Origin: SHLQ01 sp964441145
GTDB lineage: Bacteria; Actinomycetota; Acidimicrobiia; Acidimicrobiales; SHLQ01
Length of the DNA: 13,345 nt
Direction of reading: 5' to 3'
Assembly: GCA_964441145.1 (NCBI GenBank)
Contig: CAYTUB010000078.1
Coordinates: 1-13,345, forward strand
Part shown: in pieces, positions 1-6,966 of the stretch
Numbering within the stretch: position 1 is the stretch's first letter
How the letters are laid out: the number at the start of each line of letters is the position of its first letter
The notes under the pieces: generated by a model
Database searches by the model: none
The model's input: only the letters and a program-made list of their open reading frames with translations
Told to the model about the DNA's origin: nothing
Position numbers and translations under genes: made by a program

Positions 1-169
1 TCGCGAGGTCGACACCACCGGCGTCCACAGCGTTCTCGCGCAGCCACCAGTCGAACGCTTCGAGCTCGGTACCGTCGGGCCAACGAATCGTGGTGAAGCG
101 CCCGTCGGTTCGTGCGGACTCGACGGGGATCCAGGGGTATTCATAAAAGTCAGGAGTCGGCGTGTCCAT
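1..169 (-). CDS. GBBH/TauD-like Fe(II)/2-oxoglutarate dioxygenase, N-terminal fragment
   Basis: Only the first 56 codons are inside the window; the gene runs off the left edge. The start is ATG at 169, reading MDTPTPDFYEYPW. Around residues 28-45 the pattern IRWPDG...F..WWLREN resembles the small N-terminal domain (DUF971/GBBH-like) of gamma-butyrobetaine hydroxylase and trimethyllysine dioxygenase, whose usual form is W.DG....F...WLRDN. By family knowledge the rest would be a TauD-type 2-oxoglutarate oxygenase of carnitine or a related amine metabolism. The catalytic HxD...H motif cannot be checked here. The Cys ligands that often follow WLRDN in the zinc-binding form are not visible in the fragment. 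No strong ribosome binding site is seen. An in-frame ATG at 292, inside the upstream palindrome, could add 41 residues, but that stretch has poor codon character. Confidence 0.6.
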   Translation of the reverse strand, partial: MDTPTPDFYEYPWIPVESARTDGRFTTIRWPDGTELEAFDWWLRENAVDAGGVDLA

Positions 170-273
170 GAATTCTCGTTCTACGCTGCAACGAATGTGT
201 TCGGCAGGATGCCACAGATTGGGCTCTCGGGGAACAGTCGGACGCGAATGCGAGCAAAATAGCCGACTTGGGA

Positions 274-320
274 ATCTAGGAACACCCAGCATGAATTATT
301 CATGTCCAGTGTTCCTAGAT
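274..320. repeat. 47-bp nested inverted repeat, candidate terminator or operator
   Basis: Perfect 12-bp arms ATCTAGGAACAC (274-285) and GTGTTCCTAGAT (309-320) enclose a second perfect palindrome CATGAAT-T-ATTCATG (290-304). Both are centred on base 297 and are separated by a 4 x 4 nt non-pairing block. The element lies 20 nt after the stop codon of the minus-strand 2-hydroxyacid dehydrogenase and about 105 nt before the dioxygenase start, so it could be the terminator of the former or an operator of the latter. It has no T-tract on either strand and is clearly more AT-rich than its surroundings. I see nothing else in the 171-nt gap (170-340). Confidence 0.75.
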
Positions 321-340
321 CTCCGGACTGAGGGGTGTGG

Positions 341-1261
341 TCAGTAGCCGGCGGTGGGATCAACGACGGGGAACGGGTCTAACCCATCACGGATGCGCCG
401 GACATTGGCGGCGATGAGCGCCGCCGCGCTACGAAGCTGGGTGGTACCCGCGATGTGGGGAGTCACGACAATGCGTTCGTGCTGGAACAATGCCGACGCA
501 CCGTCGGGGGGTTCGGGGCTGGTCACATCGAGTACTGCGGCGCCAACGTTGCCCGAGTCGACCGCGGCGACCAGATCGTTCTCCGATGCCACGACTGTTC
601 CACGGCCGATGTTCACGAACACGGCGCCACCGAATTGTTCGAGACGCTGCGCGTCGATCAACCCGCGTGTCGCCTCCGTATCGGGAAGAACATTCACGAC
701 CGCTCGGCTCGCGCCAAGAAAGGCTTCCAACTCATCCACACCGGCATAAGAGGTCACCCCATCGACGTCGGTTCCGCTTCGAGTCCACGCATTCACCGGG
801 TAGCCAAACGACTGGAATGCCTCGCCGATACGACGGCCGATCGAACCGAAGCCAAGAATCCCCACTGGATACTCGGGCGGGGTGAGCGAATCGCGGGTGC
901 CCCACGCGTCGAGCTGATCTGCGGTGAAGCGGGCATCGAAAGCCCGCTGGAAGTGCGTCACCCAATGGAGGGCGTAGGCGGCCATCTCGTCACTCATGTT
1001 CGGATCGGACAGCCGGACGATCACGGCGTCTGGCGAGCCATCCTTTTGCCACTGCTCGGTACCGGCGCCCATCGAGAAAATATGTGTGAGGTTCGTGAAG
1101 GTACCGAGGTCGCTGCGACGCATTCGCCACGCGATCACCATCTCGACCTCGGCTGGGTCGGGGCAATGTGGCCATTCCCACAGCGTCTCCTCAGGGAGTA
1201 GATCCGCGAAGAGCTTCATCCATTGATCTGGATCCTGATACGAGTTCACAACGATGGCCAC
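341..1261 (-). CDS. GhrA-type D-2-hydroxyacid dehydrogenase (glyoxylate/hydroxypyruvate reductase A-like)
   Basis: 306 aa, close to the roughly 312 aa of E. coli GhrA. Family members reduce glyoxylate or hydroxypyruvate with NADPH in the cytoplasm. The Rossmann motif GFGSIG is at 137-142, followed by WTRS at 159-162; the arginine there suggests NADP preference. The catalytic set of the family is visible: Arg220 in NIGRGT, Glu250 in DVTSPEP, and His269 in TPHIAG. The C-terminal VDPTAGY matches the VD...GY ending of GhrA. The start is GTG at 1261. There is no Shine-Dalgarno sequence, and a weak -10-like CATGCT lies 6 nt upstream, so translation may be leaderless. It is divergent from the FAD oxidoreductase across a 46-bp gap. 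The exact substrate cannot be read from sequence. Confidence 0.88.
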   Translation of the reverse strand: MAIVVNSYQDPDQWMKLFADLLPEETLWEWPHCPDPAEVEMVIAWRMRRSDLGTFTNLTHIFSMGAGTEQWQKDGSPDAVIVRLSDPNMSDEMAAYALHWVTHFQRAFDARFTADQLDAWGTRDSLTPPEYPVGILGFGSIGRRIGEAFQSFGYPVNAWTRSGTDVDGVTSYAGVDELEAFLGASRAVVNVLPDTEATRGLIDAQRLEQFGGAVFVNIGRGTVVASENDLVAAVDSGNVGAAVLDVTSPEPPDGASALFQHERIVVTPHIAGTTQLRSAAALIAANVRRIRDGLDPFPVVDPTAGY

Positions 1262-1295
1262 ATGACCAGCATGCCTGCGCGAAGTGAACGACGTC

Positions 1296-1301
1296 TACGC
1301 T
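1296..1301 (+). promoter_or_regulatory. Probable -10 element of a leaderless promoter (TACGCT)
   Basis: TACGCT fits the actinobacterial TANNNT -10 consensus and ends 6 nt before ATG 1308, so transcription would begin at or next to the start codon. It supports ATG 1308 over the in-frame GTG at 1284. A GGGAG lies only 1 nt before the ATG, too close to serve as a ribosome binding site. Confidence 0.5.
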
Positions 1302-1307
1302 GGGAGC

Positions 1308-2741
1308 ATGGGCACACCCTTCGACGCCGCAGTTGTTGGCTCTGGCCCAAACGGTCTTGCTGCAGCGATCACGCTTGCACGAGCTGGCAAGTCCGTAGTC
1401 GTGCTCGAAGCGAACGATTCGGTTGGCGGAGCAACCCGCTCAAGCGAGCTCATCGAACCCGGCGTTACCCATGACCTTGCGTCGGCCATTCACCCAATGG
1501 TGATGGCTTCGCCGTTCTTCACCGAAATCGCTGAGGACCTTAAGCGACACGGGCTTCGCTGGATCATCCCGCCCGCAGCTGCAGCGAACCCCCTCGACGG
1601 TGGCCGCGCCGCGATTGCGTGGAACGACCTCGATCGAACCGCTACAGGTTTGGGTACCGATGGTGCGGCCTATCGACGCTTCTACCAACCATGGGTCGAC
1701 AACACCGAAGCGCTCCTCGACCTCGCGCTCAACCCCCTGGCCCGGGTTCCCAAGAAGCCGTTTTTCTCGGCCCGATTCGGCGCCACCGCAGCTATTCCAG
1801 CTCGCACATTGGCTCGCCGAGTATGGGAGACCGATGAAGCACAAGCGCTTTGGGCTGGTCATGCCGCACACGCAATCCTTCCCCTGACCGCGCCGTTCAC
1901 ATCGTCGTTCGGCATCATGTTCGCGACGCTCGCGCATTCGGTCGGCTGGGGGTTCCCCGAAGGTGGCGCTGGCCGGATCTCCGACGCGATGGCAGCGCTT
2001 CTGGTCGAACTCGGCGGCGAGATTCGTACCGGCCATCGGGTCGAGTCCTTGGACGACATACCTCCCGCAGATACCACGATCCTGTCGCTGTCGCCTCGCC
2101 AGGTCGACGAGATCGCAGGCAAGAGGTTTGCGCCGTCGTTTAGAAAGCAGCTTCAGGATTGGAAATACGGCGCAGGGGCGTGGAAAGTCGACTACGTGCT
2201 CGACGAACCAATCCCGTGGACCAACCCCGAGGTCGCCGAAGCAGGAACCGTGCACATCGGCGGAACGCTCGACGAGATCAATCGAGCGGAGACAACCGTG
2301 GCGAACGGCAAACTCACCGACACGCCCTTCGTACTACTCGCCCAGCACACCAACTTCGACACCACTCGAGCGCCCGAAGGAACCCACACCGCGTGGGCCT
2401 ACTGTCATGTTCCCAACGGTTGCACCGTCGACCGCACGGCTGCGATCGAAGCGCAAATCGAACGCTTTGCGCCGGGCTTTACCGACATTGTTCGTGGGCG
2501 CCACGCAACCTCACCCCAGGGTCTTCACGCACAAAACGCGAACCTCATCGGCGGCGATATCGGCGGAGGTAGCTACGCCGGCAGCCAGCTCTTCTTCCGG
2601 CCACGGCCCCACCCGCGGCCCTTCGACACCCCCGACGAGCGCATCTTCATTGGAAGCGCGAGCACGACTCCAGGAGCGGGGGTGCACGGAATGGCCGGTA
2701 AGGGTGCAGCTACACGGGCACTGAAGACCGTCCTCGCGTAA
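1308..2741 (+). CDS. CrtI/phytoene desaturase-like FAD-dependent oxidoreductase
   Basis: 477 aa from ATG 1308, chosen because the TANNNT hexamer lies 6 nt upstream; GTG 1284 would add 8 residues. The N-terminus carries the FAD dinucleotide fold: AAVVGSGPNGLAAAITLARA at residues 7-26, with the acidic strand end VVVLEAND near 30-37 and GGATRSSE after it. Near the C-terminus, RIFIGSAS...PGAGVHGMAGKGAA is the second FAD-contact segment typical of carotenoid desaturases and PYROXD2-like proteins. The length fits that group (about 480-530 aa). No carotenoid genes such as crtB or crtE lie nearby, so a role in carotenoid synthesis is not supported; many members are annotated only as NAD(P)/FAD-dependent oxidoreductases. 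The DUF1295 membrane protein follows after 56 nt with its own promoter. Confidence 0.85.
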   Translation: MGTPFDAAVVGSGPNGLAAAITLARAGKSVVVLEANDSVGGATRSSELIEPGVTHDLASAIHPMVMASPFFTEIAEDLKRHGLRWIIPPAAAANPLDGGRAAIAWNDLDRTATGLGTDGAAYRRFYQPWVDNTEALLDLALNPLARVPKKPFFSARFGATAAIPARTLARRVWETDEAQALWAGHAAHAILPLTAPFTSSFGIMFATLAHSVGWGFPEGGAGRISDAMAALLVELGGEIRTGHRVESLDDIPPADTTILSLSPRQVDEIAGKRFAPSFRKQLQDWKYGAGAWKVDYVLDEPIPWTNPEVAEAGTVHIGGTLDEINRAETTVANGKLTDTPFVLLAQHTNFDTTRAPEGTHTAWAYCHVPNGCTVDRTAAIEAQIERFAPGFTDIVRGRHATSPQGLHAQNANLIGGDIGGGSYAGSQLFFRPRPHPRPFDTPDERIFIGSASTTPGAGVHGMAGKGAATRALKTVLA

Positions 2742-2784
2742 GAAACCGATCTTCCTGAGACACACATCAACGCTTCGGTAGGCC

Positions 2785-2790
2785 TACATT
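2785..2790 (+). promoter_or_regulatory. Probable -10 element of a leaderless promoter (TACATT)
   Basis: TACATT matches TANNNT and ends 7 nt before ATG 2798. The intervening bases contain no Shine-Dalgarno sequence, so a leaderless mRNA is the simplest reading. No clear -35 hexamer is seen. Confidence 0.55.
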
Positions 2791-2797
2791 CGCGAAC

Positions 2798-3670
2798 ATG
2801 TCAAAGGCCGAACGTACCGCTCTGGTCGGCACCGTCATCGCCCTTGCGCTCGGCGCGATTGCTGCCTGGGCGGGTAGCGATGGCGGGAACTCGCTCGGGG
2901 ACTTCCCGATCTTCGCGGTCCTGGTCATCATCGCGTTTGCCGTGAACATCATCGTGTTCGTCCCATCGTTTCTTGCCGGCACCGAGCACTTCTACGACCT
3001 CACCGGTTCGCTCACCTACATCAGCGTGACCGTGTTGGCCCTCGCGACCGCCGATGATCTCGACACTCGATCCGTGCTGGCGGGCGTGCTCATTTTGGTG
3101 TGGGCGGGCCGGCTCGGATCCTTCCTATTTCGACGCATCCGGGCGGCGGGCAAAGATGGTCGCTTCGATCAGATCAAGAAGAGCTTCCCCCGGTTCTTGT
3201 TCGCCTGGATCATTCAGGGGTTGTGGGTGACCCTCACGGCCGGAGCCGCCTACGCGGCGATCACCTCTGGGTCCAAAACCAGCTTTGGTGTACTCGGCGT
3301 GATCGGCCTGGTGATCTGGATCGGTGGCTTTGCCATCGAAGTGGTCGCGGATCTACAAAAGACGGCGTTCAAACGCGACTCGACGAACGATGGCACCTTC
3401 ATCGATGTCGGGCTGTGGGCGTGGTCGAGACACCCCAACTACTTCGGAGAGATCACGCTCTGGACGGGGATGGCAATCATGGTCCTTCCCGCGCTCACCG
3501 GATGGCAGTACCTGACCCTGATCTCTCCGCTGTTTGTACTCGCACTGCTTACGCGCATCAGTGGCGTCCCAATGCTCGAACGACGAGCGGACAAGAAGTG
3601 GGGTGGGCAGGCCGACTACGAGCAATACAAGGCATCGACACCCGTGCTCGTCTTACGGCCACCGAAGTAG
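2798..3670 (+). CDS. DUF1295 family integral membrane protein (steroid 5-alpha-reductase/ICMT-like)
   Basis: 290 aa and strongly hydrophobic, with about seven probable membrane segments: roughly residues 8-26, 36-58, 67-84, 93-110, 133-157, 168-190 and 225-248. Family signatures include GRLGSFLFRRI, GRFDQIKK, QGLWVTLT, the C-terminal SRHPNYFGE with a downstream W.G, and SGVPMLERRADKKWG followed by Y..Y. The RHPNY block is shared with 5-alpha-reductases and isoprenylcysteine methyltransferases, where it lies near the cofactor. The substrate of DUF1295 proteins is not established, so no reaction is assigned. The gene converges on the PRPP-synthetase-like gene with only 13 nt between the stop codons and no visible terminator. 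Confidence 0.87.
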   Translation: MSKAERTALVGTVIALALGAIAAWAGSDGGNSLGDFPIFAVLVIIAFAVNIIVFVPSFLAGTEHFYDLTGSLTYISVTVLALATADDLDTRSVLAGVLILVWAGRLGSFLFRRIRAAGKDGRFDQIKKSFPRFLFAWIIQGLWVTLTAGAAYAAITSGSKTSFGVLGVIGLVIWIGGFAIEVVADLQKTAFKRDSTNDGTFIDVGLWAWSRHPNYFGEITLWTGMAIMVLPALTGWQYLTLISPLFVLALLTRISGVPMLERRADKKWGGQADYEQYKASTPVLVLRPPK

Positions 3671-3683
3671 CCAATATCGGCAA

Positions 3684-4913
3684 CTAGACGATGGGGAGCT
3701 GCGTCTGTCGCAAACCGGCGAGCTCATCGTTTGCGTAGATCTTTCGCTTGAAGCGCGGGTTCTTCGACGACATGTCGATGCGGTAGGTGCTCTCCTCTTG
3801 CGGGTCGGGCAGCCCAAGAATTTCTGCTAGTCGCCTGGCGAGCCAAATCTCAATCTTCAAGACGACGAGCTTTTTGCGCAATCGCCCTTGCACGTCGCGA
3901 TTGAGGATTGGCGGAAGGGTGTTGAGGGTAAGGATCTCATCGATCGCCGGGTTCGCTAGCTTCTCGCGTCCCTCGTCACTCGCGTAGAAGTGCGTCACGG
4001 CGAACACCACTCGCTTCGGCTCGACCTTTTGGATGAACTCACACGAGCTCACGACCGTCGAGCCCGTTCGAACCATGTCGTCGAACAGAACAATGTCGTA
4101 GCCCTGGATCTCCTCGAACGTCATGTCGGAGTCGGGGTGCAGGGCGATCTCAACATCACGTTCACCCGAGCGCTGCTTGTCGAGGAGGATGAACTTGGCG
4201 TCGGGCAAATCCAGGCGATGGTACATCTCCATCACAAAATCCCGGGCGCCCTTGTCGGGGGCGCACAATGCCAGACCTTCACCGGTCGACCCAACATTGA
4301 TGATGTCGGACTGGCGCAGGTAATCGCAGTAGATGTCGTAGGGAATCAGGTTGTGGAAGTCACCGTCGAAGATCTTGGTGAACTCGGCCTGCACGGACAC
4401 CGAATGGTTGTGCACCGTTACGACGCGATCAACGCCAGCGAGTTTCAGCATCTCTGCATAGAGACGCGCCGAGAATGGCTGGCCGTCGAACTTCTTCATA
4501 TCCTCGTCGTCGCGAGGGAAGTGCGTCTCACCCTGACCAGGGCGCGGGCCGCGGTCTTGCGCGCTGTAGAACAAGTCAGGCTCGACCAGGACAACAGCGG
4601 CTGCCCCGTTGTCCTTGGCGGCCCGAGCGATCAACATGTTTCGCATCGCGAGATTGTTCCGGCTCGTCACCCGATTCGTGGTACTGACGATGACCACGGT
4701 CTTGCCGAGGAGCTGTGACCCAATCGCCGAAAGGTCTGTTTCGTCGCTAATAAACCGCGGGCAAAATTCGGTGTTCGCGAAGGTCTTGATACTGATGCGG
4801 TCGGCGATGTCTTCGTACTGCCCCATCGCAAACGCTACGTCGATAGCAAACGGGTCATCGGAGAAGTTGCCCACGACGATGACGTCCTCGGGGCTCGCTG
4901 GCGCTTGCGACAC
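3684..4913 (-). CDS. Divergent, long ribose-phosphate pyrophosphokinase (PRPP synthetase) family protein
   Basis: 409 aa, about 90 longer than standard bacterial Prs (about 315 aa). Canonical Prs makes PRPP from ribose 5-phosphate and ATP. Recognisable landmarks are VSTTNRVTSRNNLAM at 76-90 (Prs: STCAPTNDNLME), QDR at 119-121, VTVHNHSVSVQ at 165-175 (Prs: VDLHAEQIQ), APDKG at 218-222 (Prs: SPDIGG), LLDKQR at 243-248 (Prs: IIDKRR), and the ribose-phosphate loop FDDMVRTGSTV at 277-287 (Prs: VDDMIDTGGT). About 20 extra residues follow QDR in the ATP-loop region, and there is a basic C-terminal tail of about 40. The Asp of the metal motif is His168 and the loop Asp is Arg282, so activity as a true PRPP synthetase is uncertain. 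The start is GTG at 4913. It is divergent from the GGDEF-EAL gene. Confidence 0.8.
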   Translation of the reverse strand: MSQAPASPEDVIVVGNFSDDPFAIDVAFAMGQYEDIADRISIKTFANTEFCPRFISDETDLSAIGSQLLGKTVVIVSTTNRVTSRNNLAMRNMLIARAAKDNGAAAVVLVEPDLFYSAQDRGPRPGQGETHFPRDDEDMKKFDGQPFSARLYAEMLKLAGVDRVVTVHNHSVSVQAEFTKIFDGDFHNLIPYDIYCDYLRQSDIINVGSTGEGLALCAPDKGARDFVMEMYHRLDLPDAKFILLDKQRSGERDVEIALHPDSDMTFEEIQGYDIVLFDDMVRTGSTVVSSCEFIQKVEPKRVVFAVTHFYASDEGREKLANPAIDEILTLNTLPPILNRDVQGRLRKKLVVLKIEIWLARRLAEILGLPDPQEESTYRIDMSSKNPRFKRKIYANDELAGLRQTQLPIV

Positions 4914-4919
4914 GCCTCT

Positions 4920-4925
4920 TGTCTA
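4920..4925 (-). promoter_or_regulatory. Possible -10 element (TAGACA) for the PRPP-synthetase-like gene
   Basis: On the minus strand TAGACA ends 6 nt before GTG 4913, the same geometry as the other leaderless candidates here, but its last base is A rather than the consensus T. The AGAGG before the GTG is too close to act as a normal ribosome binding site. Confidence 0.3.
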
Positions 4926-4982
4926 TCGCCTATGACCATTCACCCCTCAGACGGCGCACAAAACAATCCCTCAACTTCGGGG

Positions 4983-4994
4983 GGTCGATCGACC
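4983..4994. promoter_or_regulatory. 12-bp perfect palindrome GGTCGATCGACC, possible operator
   Basis: Perfect self-complementary 12-mer in the gap between the divergent PRPP-synthetase-like and GGDEF-EAL genes, 18 nt before ATG 5013. The position suits a regulator site, but no known regulator is recognised and a chance palindrome is possible. Confidence 0.35.
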
Positions 4995-5012
4995 TACAGA
5001 AAATGCGACCCG

Positions 5013-6908
5013 ATGCCGAAAAAGATAGAGAAGCGACGTGAATGGGCAGAGTGCATGCGGAGATTGCGGAAGAGGCGGGTGGCGAGCGCTGTTCTTGTCG
5101 TGCTCTTCTTAGCCGCAGTCGCCGGCGCGATCCTCGAAAGCCAGCGCGCCCTCGAGCAACGAGAACTCAACGCCGCAGCAGCCGAACTCGAACTCGCCGC
5201 CCATACGTTGGCGACGATCGAGCTGATCGATTCCCCACCAGCGAACATCCAGTTGGAACGCACTGCCGCAGTACGCGTTCTCGAAGACCCAGCAGCCTTT
5301 GATGGCACCGGGCTGAACGCACCCGAGCGACAACGAGCGCAACAGATCACGATGCGCCTCACCGAGACCGCCCGCCAAGGTGGCCTCACCCCACGTCGCG
5401 CTATTGATGATCTGCTCACGATTCTCAACGACGACGCAATAAGCGCTGATGAGCGCGCCGAAGGAGCTGCGTCCTCGGCGTTTCGATTCCTCATCGTTGC
5501 CGCCCTCACCGGTTTGGCGATTGCGGCTCTTGTCGTCACCGGGCAGCGTCGGGAACGAAAGCTCAACGGCATCCTTCGCAAGCATGCCTTTACGGACTTC
5601 CTTACAGGTCTCCCAAACCGGCGTCAGATTTCGGTCAGCCTCGATGAAGCTCGGGAGTCGATGGAAGAAACGGGAAGGGGCGTCGCGGTCTTGTTCATGG
5701 ACCTCGACGGTTTCAAGTCCGTGAACGACAACCTCGGCCACGCCGCTGGCGATGAGCTGCTGCGCTCTGTCTCCAAGCGGTTGACGGCTGAACAACGTGA
5801 CGATGAGCTCGTGATCCGAGTCGGCGGCGACGAATTTGCCGTGGTGCTCAACAGCGTAGATACGGCCGATGACGCACTCGATACAGCACGCCGCTACCAA
5901 CAAGCTCTCGAACGGCAAAGCATCGTCGGCGACGTTGATAAGTCTCTGCGGATCAGCGTTGGGGTTTCGTTCACACGCGACGAAGCCGACCTCGACGATC
6001 TACACCCGCGCGCCGATTTTGCCATGTACACCGCCAAGCGAGAGGGCGGATCACGCATTGCACTGTTCGAAGAAGAAGTCCGCCAGGACGCCAAAACCCG
6101 CAGTGAGCTCGTGGGTAGGTTGCAGGCCGCCGACCACGACTCAGAGTTCCGCCTCGAGTTTCAACCAGTCGTCGCGACCAACCTTCATGAGGTGCTCTTC
6201 GTTGAAGCTCTATTGAGGTGGGACAGTCCTGTGCTTGGATCCGTCTCGCCCGGAGACTTCATCCCAGCCGCGGAACAAACCGGAGAGATCAAACCGCTCG
6301 GAACGTGGGTCTTCAAACAAGCCTGTTCTCAAATCTTGAAGTGGCAGAACAACCCGCTGATGGCTGGGATCCCAATCTCGTGCAACGTGTCGATCCATCA
6401 GCTCAAGGACGACGACTTCATCGAAGTGCTTAGTTCTGCGATCAGCGAGCGCGGAATCGATCCGTGGAAGATCATCATCGAAGTGACCGAATCTTCGCTT
6501 TCTGGGCCGCAGGTCTCACGTCGCCTTCACGAGATTCGAACGCTGGGATATCGGGTTGCCATCGACGATTTCGGTTCGGGCTATGCAAACCTTGCACAAC
6601 TCATCCACATACCCTTCGACATCTTGAAGATCGATAGCGCCCTTGTTCGCAGCCTCGAAGAATTCGGCTCGGAGAAGCAAGAGGCCGTGGACATCCTCCG
6701 GGCAATCAACGCCATCGCTCAGTCTCGAAATGCACCTGTCGTGTGCGAGGGAATCGAACATGAAGAGCAGCGTCAAGCTCTCGTGAAGTCCGAGATCTCT
6801 CATCTGCAAGGTTGGTTGGTGTCACGCGCGCTTCGCCCGGAGGACCTCGATACAGCAATCGCCAAGATCACCGGATTCGAGACACTGGAGATCGACGCTG
6901 CGGCGTAA
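5013..6908 (+). CDS. Membrane-anchored GGDEF-EAL bifunctional c-di-GMP synthase/phosphodiesterase
   Basis: 631 aa from ATG 5013. The start was chosen because MPKKIEKRREW leads into a basic patch and the first membrane helix (about 24-41), and because the upstream codons look non-coding; ATG 4932 (+27 aa) and TTG 4905 are alternatives. A roughly 115-residue extracytoplasmic segment of unknown type is followed by TM2 (about 157-177). The GGDEF domain is at about 182-352, with FTDFLTGLPNRR, DLDGFKSVND and an intact GGDEF at 271-275. The EAL domain is at about 375-620, with EALLRW (Glu398), Asn458 in SCNVS, EVTES 490-494, DDFGSGY (Asp518-Asp519), Lys539, Glu579 and Gln599, the full metal and catalytic set of active phosphodiesterases. 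The product-inhibition RxxD site reads RDDE (262-265). Both domains therefore look competent, with feedback inhibition possibly altered. Confidence 0.92.
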   Translation: MPKKIEKRREWAECMRRLRKRRVASAVLVVLFLAAVAGAILESQRALEQRELNAAAAELELAAHTLATIELIDSPPANIQLERTAAVRVLEDPAAFDGTGLNAPERQRAQQITMRLTETARQGGLTPRRAIDDLLTILNDDAISADERAEGAASSAFRFLIVAALTGLAIAALVVTGQRRERKLNGILRKHAFTDFLTGLPNRRQISVSLDEARESMEETGRGVAVLFMDLDGFKSVNDNLGHAAGDELLRSVSKRLTAEQRDDELVIRVGGDEFAVVLNSVDTADDALDTARRYQQALERQSIVGDVDKSLRISVGVSFTRDEADLDDLHPRADFAMYTAKREGGSRIALFEEEVRQDAKTRSELVGRLQAADHDSEFRLEFQPVVATNLHEVLFVEALLRWDSPVLGSVSPGDFIPAAEQTGEIKPLGTWVFKQACSQILKWQNNPLMAGIPISCNVSIHQLKDDDFIEVLSSAISERGIDPWKIIIEVTESSLSGPQVSRRLHEIRTLGYRVAIDDFGSGYANLAQLIHIPFDILKIDSALVRSLEEFGSEKQEAVDILRAINAIAQSRNAPVVCEGIEHEEQRQALVKSEISHLQGWLVSRALRPEDLDTAIAKITGFETLEIDAAA

Positions 6909-6933
6909 CCAATCGTCATCTGAAAGCCGCCGC

Positions 6934-6965
6934 TAGTCTCTGTTGCACTGACGACGAAGGGCAGG
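6934..6965 (+). promoter_or_regulatory. Probable -10 (TAGTCT) and Shine-Dalgarno for the SDR gene
   Basis: TAGTCT (6934-6939) fits TANNNT. The purine-rich AAGGGCAGG (6957-6965) ends 1 nt before ATG 6967, with the AGGG part at 6958-6961 at usable spacing. This gene therefore probably has a short leader of about 20 nt and Shine-Dalgarno-directed initiation, unlike the leaderless neighbours. Confidence 0.4.
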
Positions 6966-6966
6966 C

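Noticed and set aside
162..363. Two opposite-strand small frames with similar peptides around the left palindrome
   Set aside because: The resemblance (LGT..MN.SC.VFLD) is produced by the inverted repeat itself being read on both strands; neither has other coding signs.
455..1201. 248-codon open frame on the plus strand
   Set aside because: Antisense shadow of the GhrA-type dehydrogenase; no family motifs, while the minus-strand frame carries all catalytic motifs.
1440..2255. 271-codon open frame on the minus strand
   Set aside because: Shadow of the FAD oxidoreductase; high-GC codon bias keeps it open and it has an implausible Arg/Cys-rich composition.
3990..4718. 242-codon open frame on the plus strand
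   Set aside because: Antisense to the PRPP-synthetase-like gene, with no recognisable domain.
4905..5012. N-terminal extension of the GGDEF-EAL protein from TTG 4905 or ATG 4932
   Set aside because: The extension lacks coding-like third-position bias, and the 4905 start overlaps the divergent gene; ATG 5013 begins just before the basic patch and membrane helix.
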